A stretch of DNA of 50,633 nucleotides, taken from assembly GCA_040904785.1 (NCBI GenBank), contig JBBDSV010000018.1:1-50633 (forward strand), written 5' to 3'. Under the pieces are notes generated by a model, which searched no databases, was not told where the DNA came from, and worked only from the letters and a program-made list of their open reading frames with translations. Positions within the stretch are counted from its first letter, which is position 1; each line of letters starts with the position of its first letter. This DNA is from JBBDSV01 sp040904785. GTDB taxonomy: Bacteria > Actinomycetota > Nitriliruptoria > Nitriliruptorales > Nitriliruptoraceae. Shown one piece after another: positions 7,538 to 15,669 of the stretch. The position numbers and the translations under genes were made by a program.

Positions 7538-8275
7538 GTGACAAGCCATCCGGAAATCGACGGCCGTGAGTTCGTCAGTACGTTCGTGACCCTTGCGGAC
7601 ACGTTGGTGGACGAGTTCGACGTCATCGAGCTGCTGCATCTGCTCGCGTCGCGGGTCGTCGACTTCACGTCTGCGGACGAGGTCGGCATCCTGCTGTTGG
7701 ACGAGGCCGACTCGTTGCAGTGCCTCGCCGCCTCGTCCGAACGCACGCGCCTGCTTGAACTCTTCCAGATCCAGAACTCCGACGGGCCGTGCCGCGACTG
7801 TGTCGCCTCGGGTGAGCCGGTGGAGGTCCTCGATTTGGCGACCGACCGTGACCGGTGGCCGCTGTTCGCGCCCGAGGCTCTCGACGTCGGGTTTCGTTCG
7901 GTCCAAGCCGTTCCGCTTCGGCTTCGCGGCCAGGTGCTCGGTGCGATGAACCTGTTCTGCAACCAGACGGGCGGGATCGGATCGAGCGGGCGGCTGGTGG
8001 CCCAAGCGATGGCCGACGTCGCGACGATCGGCCTGTTGCAACAGCGCGAACTGTTCCAGGCACAGACGGTCGCCGGTCAGCTTCAGCAAGCGTTGCGCAG
8101 CCGCGTCGCGATTGAGCAGGCCAAAGGCGTCATCGCCGAGCAGGGCAAGATCGAGATGGATGACGCGTTCGACCTCCTGCGCCGGTACGCACGCAACAAC
8201 AATCAGACGCTGGGCACGGTCGTCAAGCAGGTGATCGACCACTCGGTCAACCTGGTCGAACTCACCCGGCAGTGA
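7538..8275 (+). CDS. GAF-ANTAR regulator 2
   Basis: A 245-residue paralogue of the preceding regulator. The GAF domain spans residues about 20-165 (VIELLHLLASRVVDFTSADE; VGFRSVQAVPLRLRGQVLGA; GAMNLFC). The ANTAR domain spans about 182-238 (LRSRVAIEQAKGVIAEQGKI; DAFDLLRRYARNNNQTL). The alternate start GTG at 7538 is chosen because GAGGAG lies five bases upstream. The ANTAR part is closer to the family consensus (QAKGVIAEQ) than in regulator 1. Likely role: signal-dependent antitermination at unknown targets. Confidence 0.9.
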   Translation: MTSHPEIDGREFVSTFVTLADTLVDEFDVIELLHLLASRVVDFTSADEVGILLLDEADSLQCLAASSERTRLLELFQIQNSDGPCRDCVASGEPVEVLDLATDRDRWPLFAPEALDVGFRSVQAVPLRLRGQVLGAMNLFCNQTGGIGSSGRLVAQAMADVATIGLLQQRELFQAQTVAGQLQQALRSRVAIEQAKGVIAEQGKIEMDDAFDLLRRYARNNNQTLGTVVKQVIDHSVNLVELTRQ

Positions 8276-8335
8276 ACGTGCCGCCGCGTGGGCCGGCGGT
8301 GGATCAGGCGGTGACGGCTTCATGCACGAAAGCGT

Positions 8336-9592
8336 GTGGACGTGACGTACGACCTCGTCGTGCGGGATGCACGACGGCTCGACGGCCGCGTCGTGTCAAT
8401 CGGGGTCCGCGGCGACACGATTGCCGCGGTCACTGACGGGCGACTCGACGGCCCGAACGTGATCGACGCCGCCGGTGCGATCGTCACCGAAAGCTTCGTC
8501 GACGGCCACCTGCATCTCGACAAGGTCTTCACGTTGTCGCGCGTCGGTGACGCCGCACTCGACGAATACACCGCGGGCAGCATGGGTTCGGCCATGACCG
8601 CGATCGAAACCGCGCGGCAGGTCAAGGCTGACTACGACCGCGGCTGGATCTCCGAGAACGTGCGCCGGGCGATGCTCGAGTCGGTGCGCCACGGGGTCCT
8701 GCACATGCAGGCGTTCGTCGACGTCGATACCACTGCGCAGCTCGAGGGACTCCAGGGGGTGCTCGCCGCCCGCGACGAGCTCTCGCACCTGCTGGACGTG
8801 CAGGTCGTGGCATTCCCGCAGGACGGGGTGCTCCGCGATCCCGGAGCGGCCGAGCTGTGTGAGCAGGCGCTTGAGCTCGGTGCGGACGTCGTCGGCGGCA
8901 TTCCGTGGATCGAGCACTCGGACCGTGACGCGCAGCGTCACATCGACTGGGCATGCGACCTTGCGCAACGGATGGGACGGCGCGTGGCCATGCTCGTCGA
9001 CGACGCGGGTGATCCGTCGCTTCGAACGACGGAGATGCTGGCTGTCGCGCTGCTCGAGCGCGGGCTCGTCGGCCGCGGCGTCGCCTGTCACGCGCGTGCG
9101 GTGGCTACCTATGCGCAGCCATCGCAATTGCGCCTGGCCGGCCTGGCCAAGCGCGCGGGACTCGCGTTCGTCAGTGATCCGCAGACCGGGCCGGTGCACC
9201 TTCCGGTGGAACTGTTCGACGAACTCGGCGTCGCTGTCGCGCTCGGTCAGGACGACATCGAGGATGCCTACTACCCCTTCGGACGCCATTCGATGCTCGA
9301 GGTCGCCTTCCTCGCGGCGCACTCGCTCGGCTGGCTGTCGGCGCCGCGGCAGCGGCGGCTGATCGACCTGATCTCGACGCGCGCTGCAGACGTGCTGGGC
9401 ATCGATGGCCACCGCCTCGAGGAGGGCAGGGTCGCCAACTTCGTCGTGCATGGCCATGAGCGGCTGGTCGACGTGCTGCGGGAACACGCGGCACCGCGAT
9501 GGGTGGTCAGCCGGGGCGTCGTGGCGGCGGCGACGACGTCATCGACCGAGTTCCACGACTCGATCACCTCGGTGCCGCCGGTATCAGCCTGA
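8336..9592 (+). CDS. Cytosine-deaminase-like metal-dependent amidohydrolase
   Basis: A 418-residue amidohydrolase-superfamily enzyme predicted to deaminate a cyclic amidine such as cytosine or a related N-heterocycle. Metal ligands are visible as the HxH of FVDGHLHLDKVF (His58, His60), a histidine in GVACHARAVATYA, and the aspartate in ALGQDDIEDAYYPFGRHSML, which matches the CodA-type signature around the catalytic aspartate. The C-terminal strand region (LEEGRVANFVVHGHERLVDV) is the usual second beta-sandwich half. Start is GTG at 8336. The preceding GAF-ANTAR gene ends 60 bases upstream. The exact substrate cannot be read from sequence. Confidence 0.85.
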   Translation: MDVTYDLVVRDARRLDGRVVSIGVRGDTIAAVTDGRLDGPNVIDAAGAIVTESFVDGHLHLDKVFTLSRVGDAALDEYTAGSMGSAMTAIETARQVKADYDRGWISENVRRAMLESVRHGVLHMQAFVDVDTTAQLEGLQGVLAARDELSHLLDVQVVAFPQDGVLRDPGAAELCEQALELGADVVGGIPWIEHSDRDAQRHIDWACDLAQRMGRRVAMLVDDAGDPSLRTTEMLAVALLERGLVGRGVACHARAVATYAQPSQLRLAGLAKRAGLAFVSDPQTGPVHLPVELFDELGVAVALGQDDIEDAYYPFGRHSMLEVAFLAAHSLGWLSAPRQRRLIDLISTRAADVLGIDGHRLEEGRVANFVVHGHERLVDVLREHAAPRWVVSRGVVAAATTSSTEFHDSITSVPPVSA

Positions 9593-9613
9593 AACGTCGC
9601 ACGGGGATCACGC

Positions 9614-10057
9614 ATGGGAAGATGCGACGAGTGTGGGACGCTGGAACGCGACGGCCAGTGCTGCCGGCAGCAGTGGGGCGAACTTCTGGCGCTCGAGTTC
9701 TCCGATGTCCGGGCCGGCAGCGTCCACTTCCTCACCGTTGCCAGCTACCAGCTGCAACACCCGGCGTCGTTCCCGCTCCAGCCCGAGGCCTTGCGCGACC
9801 TCGTCGCCGCACTGCGTGACGCCGTCATCGACGGCCGCGACGTCACCAGTGTGCGCGACGCGATGCAGCGCCGCTACGACGGGTCACGGCCCGTTGCGGC
9901 CACCGCCGGTGACGTCGTCGCGCAGCGCCGTTGGACACGTACGGTCGCCGACGTTTCGCCACCCGACCCAGCAGGCCACGTCGAGCGGGTCATCCGATGG
10001 GCCGCGGCCGTGGTCGACGACCTCGCGGTCGACGACGTCCCGGGGACGCCTGGCTGA
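9614..10057 (+). CDS. DUF5946 family protein
   Basis: A 147-residue soluble protein with an N-terminal cysteine pair MGRCDECG (Cys4, Cys7) and further cysteines at 16-17, suggesting a small metal site. The core HFLTVASYQLQHPASFPLQ and the length match DUF5946, a family of unknown function that often begins with a CxxC motif. It starts 21 bases after the amidohydrolase stop with GGGGA upstream of the ATG, so it may share that transcript. It converges on the VOC gene at 10107. Confidence 0.75.
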   Translation: MGRCDECGTLERDGQCCRQQWGELLALEFSDVRAGSVHFLTVASYQLQHPASFPLQPEALRDLVAALRDAVIDGRDVTSVRDAMQRRYDGSRPVAATAGDVVAQRRWTRTVADVSPPDPAGHVERVIRWAAAVVDDLAVDDVPGTPG

Positions 10058-10106
10058 TCCGTCCGGGGACAAAACGACGCTCCGGGCCGCACGACGAGCC
10101 GGCAGG

Positions 10107-10535
10107 TCATCCACCATCGCGTCCCCGCGACGAGATCTGCTGGACGGCCCACCCGTTGCCGTCGGGGTCACCGAAGAACACGAAGCCGACGTTGTCGAGC
10201 GGATCGCCGTCGGGGTCGGGATTGGGGTCCTCGCCGAGCACTTGGACGTCGCTGACCTCGACGCCAGCCTCGACCAGCTGCGCATGTGCGGACCGGATGT
10301 CGGGGACGACCAATTGGAGGCCCTGAAGGCTCCCGGGTTGCATCGGCGGCACCACCCCCTCACCGATGACGATCGAACATCCGGATCCTGGCGGGGTGAG
10401 CTGCACGATCCGTGCGCCATCGGCGATGCACGTGTCGTGGTCGACGACGAATCCCAACCGGCGTTCGTAGAACTCCCGTGAGCGATCCACATCGGACACG
10501 GGTACGACGACCACTTCCAATGTCCAGTCCATCAC
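10107..10535 (-). CDS. VOC-family (glyoxalase/bleomycin-resistance fold) protein
   Basis: A 142-residue single-domain vicinal-oxygen-chelate protein made of two beta-alpha-beta-beta-beta modules. The first is LEVVVVPVSDVDRSREFYERR with a following GARIVQLTPPGSGCSIVIG. The second is LQLVVPDIRSAHAQLVEAGV ending in VGFVFFGDPDGNGWAVQQ. The terminal FGDPDGN signature is strong. Dimers of such proteins bind a divalent metal and act on diverse small substrates; the substrate here is unknown. The second methionine (10532) could be the real start. Confidence 0.88.
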   Translation of the reverse strand: MMDWTLEVVVVPVSDVDRSREFYERRLGFVVDHDTCIADGARIVQLTPPGSGCSIVIGEGVVPPMQPGSLQGLQLVVPDIRSAHAQLVEAGVEVSDVQVLGEDPNPDPDGDPLDNVGFVFFGDPDGNGWAVQQISSRGRDGG

Positions 10536-10623
10536 GCTCTCCGTGCGATGGTCACCAACCGCGGACCCCAGCGCTTGACCGAGTGTGCATCATGATGCAC
10601 GATGCATGCGAGGAGGTACCACG

Positions 10624-10833
10624 ATGACGAAGGGTTTCACTGTGCGTCTCGAAGAGGACCAGGCTGCGGAGCTCGAAGCGATCGCGAAGGCAGATGGCGT
10701 GTCGGTTGCAGAAGAGATCCGCCGGGCGATCACGGTGCGGATTGCGGAACGCCGGGGCGACGCTGAATTCCAGGCGCGTATCCGCGGGCTGATCGAGAAG
10801 AATCAGAAGATCCTCGACCGGCTTGCGCAGTAG
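10624..10833 (+). CDS. Ribbon-helix-helix antitoxin
   Basis: A 69-residue protein with a typical N-terminal RHH DNA-binding fold: strand KGFTVRLEEDQAAELEAIAK, then GVSVAEEIRRAITVRIAERR. The charged helical tail presumably binds the toxin. GGAGG is placed seven bases before the ATG at 10624. The gene ends directly at the toxin ATG (10834), the usual coupled antitoxin-toxin order. The partner toxin is damaged, so this antitoxin may be an orphan or may survive as an autoregulator. Confidence 0.85.
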   Translation: MTKGFTVRLEEDQAAELEAIAKADGVSVAEEIRRAITVRIAERRGDAEFQARIRGLIEKNQKILDRLAQ

Positions 10834-11336
10834 ATGGCGTGGCGTTCCCTCGATCTTGCCGATTTCTTGGTGATCGCCGAGGCGGTGTTGGCCATCCCCG
10901 CCGAGGAGTTGGTGCGTGCTGGTCGGATGGCGCTCGCCGAGTCCGCGTTGCACGCTCCCGCGGCGGAATTCGGCGGTGTGGAGTCCATCCCGACATAGCG
11001 CGAAAGACAGCTGTGCTGGCCGCACGACTGATTGGTAATCGTCCCCTGCCCGACGGCAACAAGCGCGTTGGTTTCCTCTGTACGAGCGAGTTCGCGTTGC
11101 GCAACGGTCGGACGTGGACGGCACCACCTGATGATCCGGAGGGGGACGAGACGGTTGCGATCATCGAAGGGGTTGCGGCCGGAACGATTGACGAAGACCA
11201 GCTCACCGCCTGGATCAAGGAGCGTTTCGCGTATGGAGATCCGGTTCGTCGCAGGATTCTCGCCGATCATCGACGGCACGGCTGCAGCACACGCGTTGTA
11301 TCGAGACGCGCTCGGAATCGACTTCCCCGGTGGTGA
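10834..11336 (+). pseudogene. Doc/Fic-family toxin with frameshift and altered catalytic motif
   Basis: The first frame encodes a Doc-like N-terminus (MAWRSLDLADFLVIAEAVL; ESALHAPAAEFGGVE) and stops at about 10997. The domain resumes in the -1 frame as HPDIARKTAVLAARLIGN, through DGNKRVGFLCTSEFALRNG, to the end. Loss of one base near 10985 explains the break. The Fic/Doc catalytic motif HxFx(D/E)GNKR appears here as RPLPDGNKR, so the catalytic histidine is arginine (CGT for CAT). The normal stop also seems lost, with the frame running about 100 bases into the next gene. I read it as an inactive toxin; a sequencing error could explain the frameshift but not the His to Arg change. Confidence 0.75.
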
Positions 11337-11658
11337 GGGCGACTACATATTCACCGAGTCGCTACCGGGCGTTCCCCACTTCGGTCTGTGGCCGCTCGCG
11401 GACGCCGCACGCAGTTGTTTCGGCTCCGACGAATGGCCCGACGACGTGCCGGTGCCGCAGGCGACAATCGAGTTCGAGGTCGCCGATGTCGACGTTGCGG
11501 CACGCGAACTCGTCGACTCGGGTCATCGGCTGCTGCATGAGCCCAAGGACGAACCGTGGGGGCAGCGGATCGCGCGGTTGCTGAGCGCCGACGGACTGCT
11601 CGTCGCGGTGTGCCAGACGCCGTGGCTGAACGTCGCGTCCACGACCGATCGCGACTGA
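11233..11658 (+). CDS. VOC-family protein (glyoxalase superfamily)
   Basis: A 141-residue VOC-fold protein: MEIRFVAGFSPIIDGTAAAH and LYRDALGIDF form the first module. ATIEFEVADVDVAARELVDS and DEPWGQRIARLLSADGLLVAV form the second. The closing signature is weaker than in the gene at 10107. The start at 11233 lies inside the read-through tail of the damaged toxin, showing that the toxin frame has lost its own stop. Substrate unknown; homologues include resistance-type and isomerase-type proteins. Confidence 0.82.
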   Translation: MEIRFVAGFSPIIDGTAAAHALYRDALGIDFPGGEGDYIFTESLPGVPHFGLWPLADAARSCFGSDEWPDDVPVPQATIEFEVADVDVAARELVDSGHRLLHEPKDEPWGQRIARLLSADGLLVAVCQTPWLNVASTTDRD

Positions 11659-11670
11659 CGCTGCCGCGGG

Positions 11671-13086
11671 TCACGCGTCGGCGCGCCCATCGCGGACGAA
11701 GCCCAGTGCGACGCACGCTCCGACGGCCACCATCGCCGCCGCCACATACATCGCCGCGGTGAAGCCGTCCGAGACGCGTGCCGGATGAGCGAACGAGTCG
11801 CCGGTCAGCCCGACGAGTCCGGGGACAGCGGCGACCGTCAACAGCCCGGCCGTCCGTGCGACCGCATTGTTGATCGCCGAGGCGATCCCCGACCGGTGCG
11901 TGCCCGCGGCCTCGAGCACCGACGACGTCAGCGGCGCAACCATGATCGTCAGACCGACACCGAAGGTGGTGACCGGGATGAAGACGTCGGTCGCGAGCGA
12001 GGCGCTCTGGTCGATCCGGGCGATGCCGACGAGTGCGCCGGCCATGATGAGCGGACCGATCACCAGGGGTCGCCGCGGTCCGATCCGGTGCGCGAGCGCA
12101 CCCATGCGGGCTGACAGGGTGAACATGAGCACCGTGACGGGTAGCAGCGCCGTTCCGGCGACGAACGGTGAGACACCGACGACGACCTGCAGTTGCACCA
12201 TCAGCAGGAAGAACACGATCGCCATGCCGCCATAGACGACGAACGTCACGACATTGATGGCGGAGAACTGTCGGGAGCGAAACATCGACAGGGGGACGAG
12301 CGGTGCATCGGCGTGCCGCTCGATGACGATGAACAGGGCAAGCGCGCTCGCCCCCAGCAGCGCACTGATGATGACGGCACTGCTCGCGCCGTCGGCGCCA
12401 CCGGTGATCAGCGCCCAGGTGACCGCGCCGAGCCCGCACGTTGCCAGTGCTGCGCCTCGCAGGTCGAAGCGTGCTGCAGGGTTACCGGATCGGTGCTCGG
12501 GAACGTGTCGAAAGGTGATCCACAGCACTGCGACGGCGATCGGCACGTTGGTCCAGAAGATCGACCGCCAGCCGAGTGTGGCAACGAGCCAGCCGCCGAC
12601 CATCGGGCCGACGGCGCCAGCGATCGCACCGAGCCCCGCCCACGCGCCGACCGCACGGGCGCGGTCGGCAGTCGCGAATGTCGCCTGCAGGATTGCGAGG
12701 CTTCCCGGGGTCAGCAGCGCACCGCCGATGCCCTGCAGCACGCGTGCCACGATCAGCAGCAGCGGCGTCGGCGCGACGGCACACAGCAGCGAGGCGACCG
12801 TGAACCAGACGATGCCGAGCGTGAAGATGCGGCGGCGGCCGAAGCGGTCTGCGAGCGAGCCGGCGAGCAGCATCAGCGATGCGAGCGCGAGCGTGTAGCC
12901 GTTGAGCACCCACTGCAGGTCGCGCACGCGTGCGCCGAGGTCGAGACCCATCGCCGGCAGCGCGACATTGACGGTCGTGCTGTCGAGCATCGCGAGGCTG
13001 CTGCCGCCGACCGTCGCGGCAATCACCCAGCGGGCAGCCGGTGATCCCCAGCGAAGCTCCGTCTCAGGCGCGACGTTTGACGCCAC
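11671..13086 (-). CDS. DHA2-type MFS drug/proton antiporter
   Basis: A 471-residue integral membrane exporter with about 14 predicted helices, the EmrB/QacA layout. Visible family signatures include AMLDSTTVNVALPAMGLDL in helix 1, the loop LAGSLADRFGRRRIFTLG between helices 2 and 3, and GIGGALLTPGSLAILQATF in the following helices. It would use proton import to expel hydrophobic compounds across the cytoplasmic membrane. No TetR or MarR regulator sits beside it, so specificity and control cannot be inferred. It converges on the VOC gene with 12 bases between stops. Confidence 0.92.
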   Translation of the reverse strand: MASNVAPETELRWGSPAARWVIAATVGGSSLAMLDSTTVNVALPAMGLDLGARVRDLQWVLNGYTLALASLMLLAGSLADRFGRRRIFTLGIVWFTVASLLCAVAPTPLLLIVARVLQGIGGALLTPGSLAILQATFATADRARAVGAWAGLGAIAGAVGPMVGGWLVATLGWRSIFWTNVPIAVAVLWITFRHVPEHRSGNPAARFDLRGAALATCGLGAVTWALITGGADGASSAVIISALLGASALALFIVIERHADAPLVPLSMFRSRQFSAINVVTFVVYGGMAIVFFLLMVQLQVVVGVSPFVAGTALLPVTVLMFTLSARMGALAHRIGPRRPLVIGPLIMAGALVGIARIDQSASLATDVFIPVTTFGVGLTIMVAPLTSSVLEAAGTHRSGIASAINNAVARTAGLLTVAAVPGLVGLTGDSFAHPARVSDGFTAAMYVAAAMVAVGACVALGFVRDGRADA

Positions 13087-13170
13087 GGATGCTCCTCATC
13101 GCCCGAACGCGGCATGTGCCCGTCGAGCGACCGCCATTCTGTCCGGTTGCGCGTCGTCGTGCCCGCGATG

Positions 13171-13824
13171 TCAGGCCGCGTCCTCCGCGATCTCGATGTT
13201 GTCCATCATTGCGTCGAGCACATCGACGTCGGACTCGTAGTCCGTCTCCCCCACCGTGCTCGTCGTCGCCACGAGGATCGAGGAATCGAGGTCGACGATG
13301 TAGGTGGTGCTCGACTCGCCCTCGGGCAGCATCGCCGCGCCGGTGGAACGGCGCTCGATGCGTACCGCGTCGCGACCGTCGACCGTCACCTCACGACGGT
13401 CGAGTTCTTCGTCGAGCGAACTGCCGGTCGCATCCTCGTAGGCGACGGCGTCGATGTAGATGCGCACCGCGTAGTGGAAGCTCTCGTGCTGGAACTCGAT
13501 TGGCTCGGGATGGAACACCCGGCACGGCGGGACCTCTTTGGCCGTGATGATCGTCCAGTCGGCGGGATAGTCCACGGTGATCCCGGCACCCTCGCAGGTC
13601 GCGGCCGTGAACGTGGGGTCGTCCCCGGCATCGGTGTCGCCCGTCTCGTTCGGCTCGTCGGGGTCGCGACTGTCGTCAGCCGGCTCGTCCGCCGGTTCCT
13701 CTGATGGTGCGTCGGATGCGGGTTCGTCGATTGCCGGTGGCTCGGCGCCCGATCCGCATGCGGCCACCAGCAGTGCAGCGAGCGCGATGGTCGCGGTGGC
13801 GAGGGGTCGTGGGCGGCAGAACAT
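13171..13824 (-). CDS. Secreted lipoprotein with acidic linker
   Basis: A 217-residue lipoprotein. The signal peptide ends in the lipobox LLVAAC (Cys23). Residues about 27-65 are a Pro/Glu/Asp/Ser-rich linker (repeats of the type EEPADEPADD), followed by a compact domain with GITVDYPADWTIITA, VDGRDAVRIERRSTGAAM and TYIVDLDSSILVATTST. That domain resembles actinobacterial LpqN/PsbP-type lipoprotein folds, but the match is weak. Start ATG at 13824. Function unknown; it would be anchored on the outer face of the membrane. Confidence 0.78.
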   Translation of the reverse strand: MFCRPRPLATATIALAALLVAACGSGAEPPAIDEPASDAPSEEPADEPADDSRDPDEPNETGDTDAGDDPTFTAATCEGAGITVDYPADWTIITAKEVPPCRVFHPEPIEFQHESFHYAVRIYIDAVAYEDATGSSLDEELDRREVTVDGRDAVRIERRSTGAAMLPEGESSTTYIVDLDSSILVATTSTVGETDYESDVDVLDAMMDNIEIAEDAA

Positions 13825-14077
13825 GGCGGACACTTCGGTCGAGAACGCATGCCAACCACACAGTGTCGGGATCCTGCGGCCGCGGCGTGCCCTCGGTACT
13901 GGCCGTTCGCCCCCGGTCGCCAACGCCGTTCGCCGATGTCTGTGTGGGGTAGGACGGACCGGCCGAACGCCCCTGGTCGCCGTGGCCAGGGTGCGGCAGA
14001 CTTGCAGGGCATCGGCGCAAGGCCCGCGTATCGAATGCGGGGACGTCGCCGACGCGACGACGACAGTTGGAGGACAC

Positions 14078-14449
14078 ATGTCTGCGACGGAACACGACGA
14101 GGTCGACATCCTGGCGCTCGCACGCGACAGCGACGATTTTCGCCGGGTCGTCACCACCGGTGAGCACATGCAGGTCGTCGTCATGACGCTGCAGCCCGGC
14201 GAGGAGATCGGCGCCGAAACGCACGGCGAACACGACCAGGTGCTCTTCTTCGTCGACGGACGCGGCGAGTCCGTGTTGGACGGTGTCACCGCGAAGATCA
14301 CGCCCGGCGATCTGGTGTTTGTGCACGCCGGCGTGCATCACAACTTCGTCAACACCGGTGACGAGCCGCTTCGCATCGTCACCGCATATGCGCCGCCCGA
14401 ACACGCACCGGGCACGCAGCACGCGACGAAGGCTGACGCCGAACACTGA
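14078..14449 (+). CDS. Small cupin-domain protein
   Basis: A 123-residue single cupin. Motif 1 is ETHGEHDQVLFFVDGRGE, with the metal-binding His-x3-His-type pattern. Motif 2 is PGDLVFVHAGVHHNFVNTGD, containing the last histidine ligand. It may bind a divalent metal and act as an isomerase, dioxygenase or sensor; the residues do not decide. TTGGAGG precedes the ATG at 14078 at good spacing. Flanking genes are unrelated. Confidence 0.88.
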   Translation: MSATEHDEVDILALARDSDDFRRVVTTGEHMQVVVMTLQPGEEIGAETHGEHDQVLFFVDGRGESVLDGVTAKITPGDLVFVHAGVHHNFVNTGDEPLRIVTAYAPPEHAPGTQHATKADAEH

Positions 14450-14613
14450 TCACTTCCCGTCCTATCGTGCTTGCGGCAACGGCGCGTGGGGCCTGAAGTA
14501 GCGGTCGCGCGTCCATCGTGGTTGCACGAGATCGCCATCGCCGCGGGTGTTCGTGGCTACGGTGAACTTGGCGGGCGCCCGAGCGGCCCGACTCCGGTGG
14601 CGGAGGTGACTGC

Positions 14614-15669
14614 GTGGCTGGCGGGAAGATCACGGTCACCGCGCACCATGACGCCCACGGGCAACATGATCGGTGGACGTCGCGCGCGTGGCGCGTTCCG
14701 CTGGCCTACGCCGTCGTCGCGACCGGGTGGATCTACATCTCGGATCGCGCCTTGGTGGGGGTGGTCACCGACGAGTCGCTGTTTTTGCGGTGGAGCATCA
14801 TCAAGGGACTCGCGTTCGTGTTCGTGACGACCGCGCTGCTGTACGTGCTGATTCGACGGGACTTCGTACGTGCCGACCTCAGCTTGGACGTGCTGGCCCT
14901 CGACACCGAGCAGGAGCACCGAGTGGCCGAGGCGCTGCGACGCACACTCGCGCTGCAGCAGCAGGCCAACGAGGAATTGACGCAGGTCGCCGCGCTCCGG
15001 GATCGATTCCTCACCGCGGTGTCCCACGAGTTGCGCACGCCGTTGACCGTGGTGCAGGGATTGTCGGAGCTGCTGCGGCGGTTCGGCGACCGGCTCGATG
15101 TGGCCGAGCGGACGCAGATGCTCGATCGGCTCGACGCGAACGCACGGCAGTTGTCACTGTTGCTCGAGGATCTCCTCGACCTCAACCGGCTCAACGCCGG
15201 CCGTCTGGTTATTCAGGCCGAACGGCGGGATCTAGGTGTGCTCGTTGTCGAAGCGGTCGCGGAGGTCGACGTCGGTGGCCACGCGTGCACCGTCGAGACT
15301 GTCGCGTGCGAGGTCGATGTCGAGCCGTCGAAGATCCGGCGGGTGCTGGTAAACCTTGTGCGCAACGCGGTCGTGCATACACCACCGGGGACGCCCATCA
15401 CCGTGTCCATGCGGGCCAGGGGCGGCACGGTGCAGGTCCGTTGTTCCGATTCGGGATCCGGAGTCGCCGATGGGCAGAAGTCGCGGATCTTTGCGCCGTT
15501 CGAGCAGGGCGATTCGCTGCAGACGCACCAACCCGGCACCGGCATCGGACTGAGTCTCGCCAAGGAGTTCGTCCGGTTGCACGACGGCCAGTTGTGGGTC
15601 GAGGACACCCCCGGTGGCGGCGCAACGTTCATCATGGAGCTTCCGAGGGTGGCCCGTACGGAAGTGTGA
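14614..15669 (+). CDS. Membrane sensor histidine kinase
   Basis: A 351-residue kinase. Two N-terminal membrane helices (residues about 28-50 and 62-82) flank a very short external loop. A coiled linker follows, then HisKA with phospho-acceptor His138 in LTAVSHELRTPLTVVQGLSE. The HATPase domain shows N box LVNLVRNAVVHTPPG, G1 box DSGSGVADG, F box IFAPFEQGD and G2 box GTGIGLSLAKEFV. With so little external sequence it may sense within the membrane. Start is GTG with GGAGGTG upstream. No response regulator is adjacent. It resembles the broken kinase at 36018-37027. Its end overlaps the oppositely oriented kinase by 38 bases. Confidence 0.92.
   Translation: MAGGKITVTAHHDAHGQHDRWTSRAWRVPLAYAVVATGWIYISDRALVGVVTDESLFLRWSIIKGLAFVFVTTALLYVLIRRDFVRADLSLDVLALDTEQEHRVAEALRRTLALQQQANEELTQVAALRDRFLTAVSHELRTPLTVVQGLSELLRRFGDRLDVAERTQMLDRLDANARQLSLLLEDLLDLNRLNAGRLVIQAERRDLGVLVVEAVAEVDVGGHACTVETVACEVDVEPSKIRRVLVNLVRNAVVHTPPGTPITVSMRARGGTVQVRCSDSGSGVADGQKSRIFAPFEQGDSLQTHQPGTGIGLSLAKEFVRLHDGQLWVEDTPGGGATFIMELPRVARTEV

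Noticed and set aside
10834..11336. Programmed -1 frameshift in the Doc-like gene
   Set aside because: No slippery heptamer or following structure is apparent at 10980-10997, and the catalytic His is also lost, so decay is simpler.
12193..13044. 283-codon open frame opposite the MFS exporter
   Set aside because: A shadow of the well-supported 14-helix transporter on the minus strand; the translation is Gln/Arg/Asp-rich without any fold.
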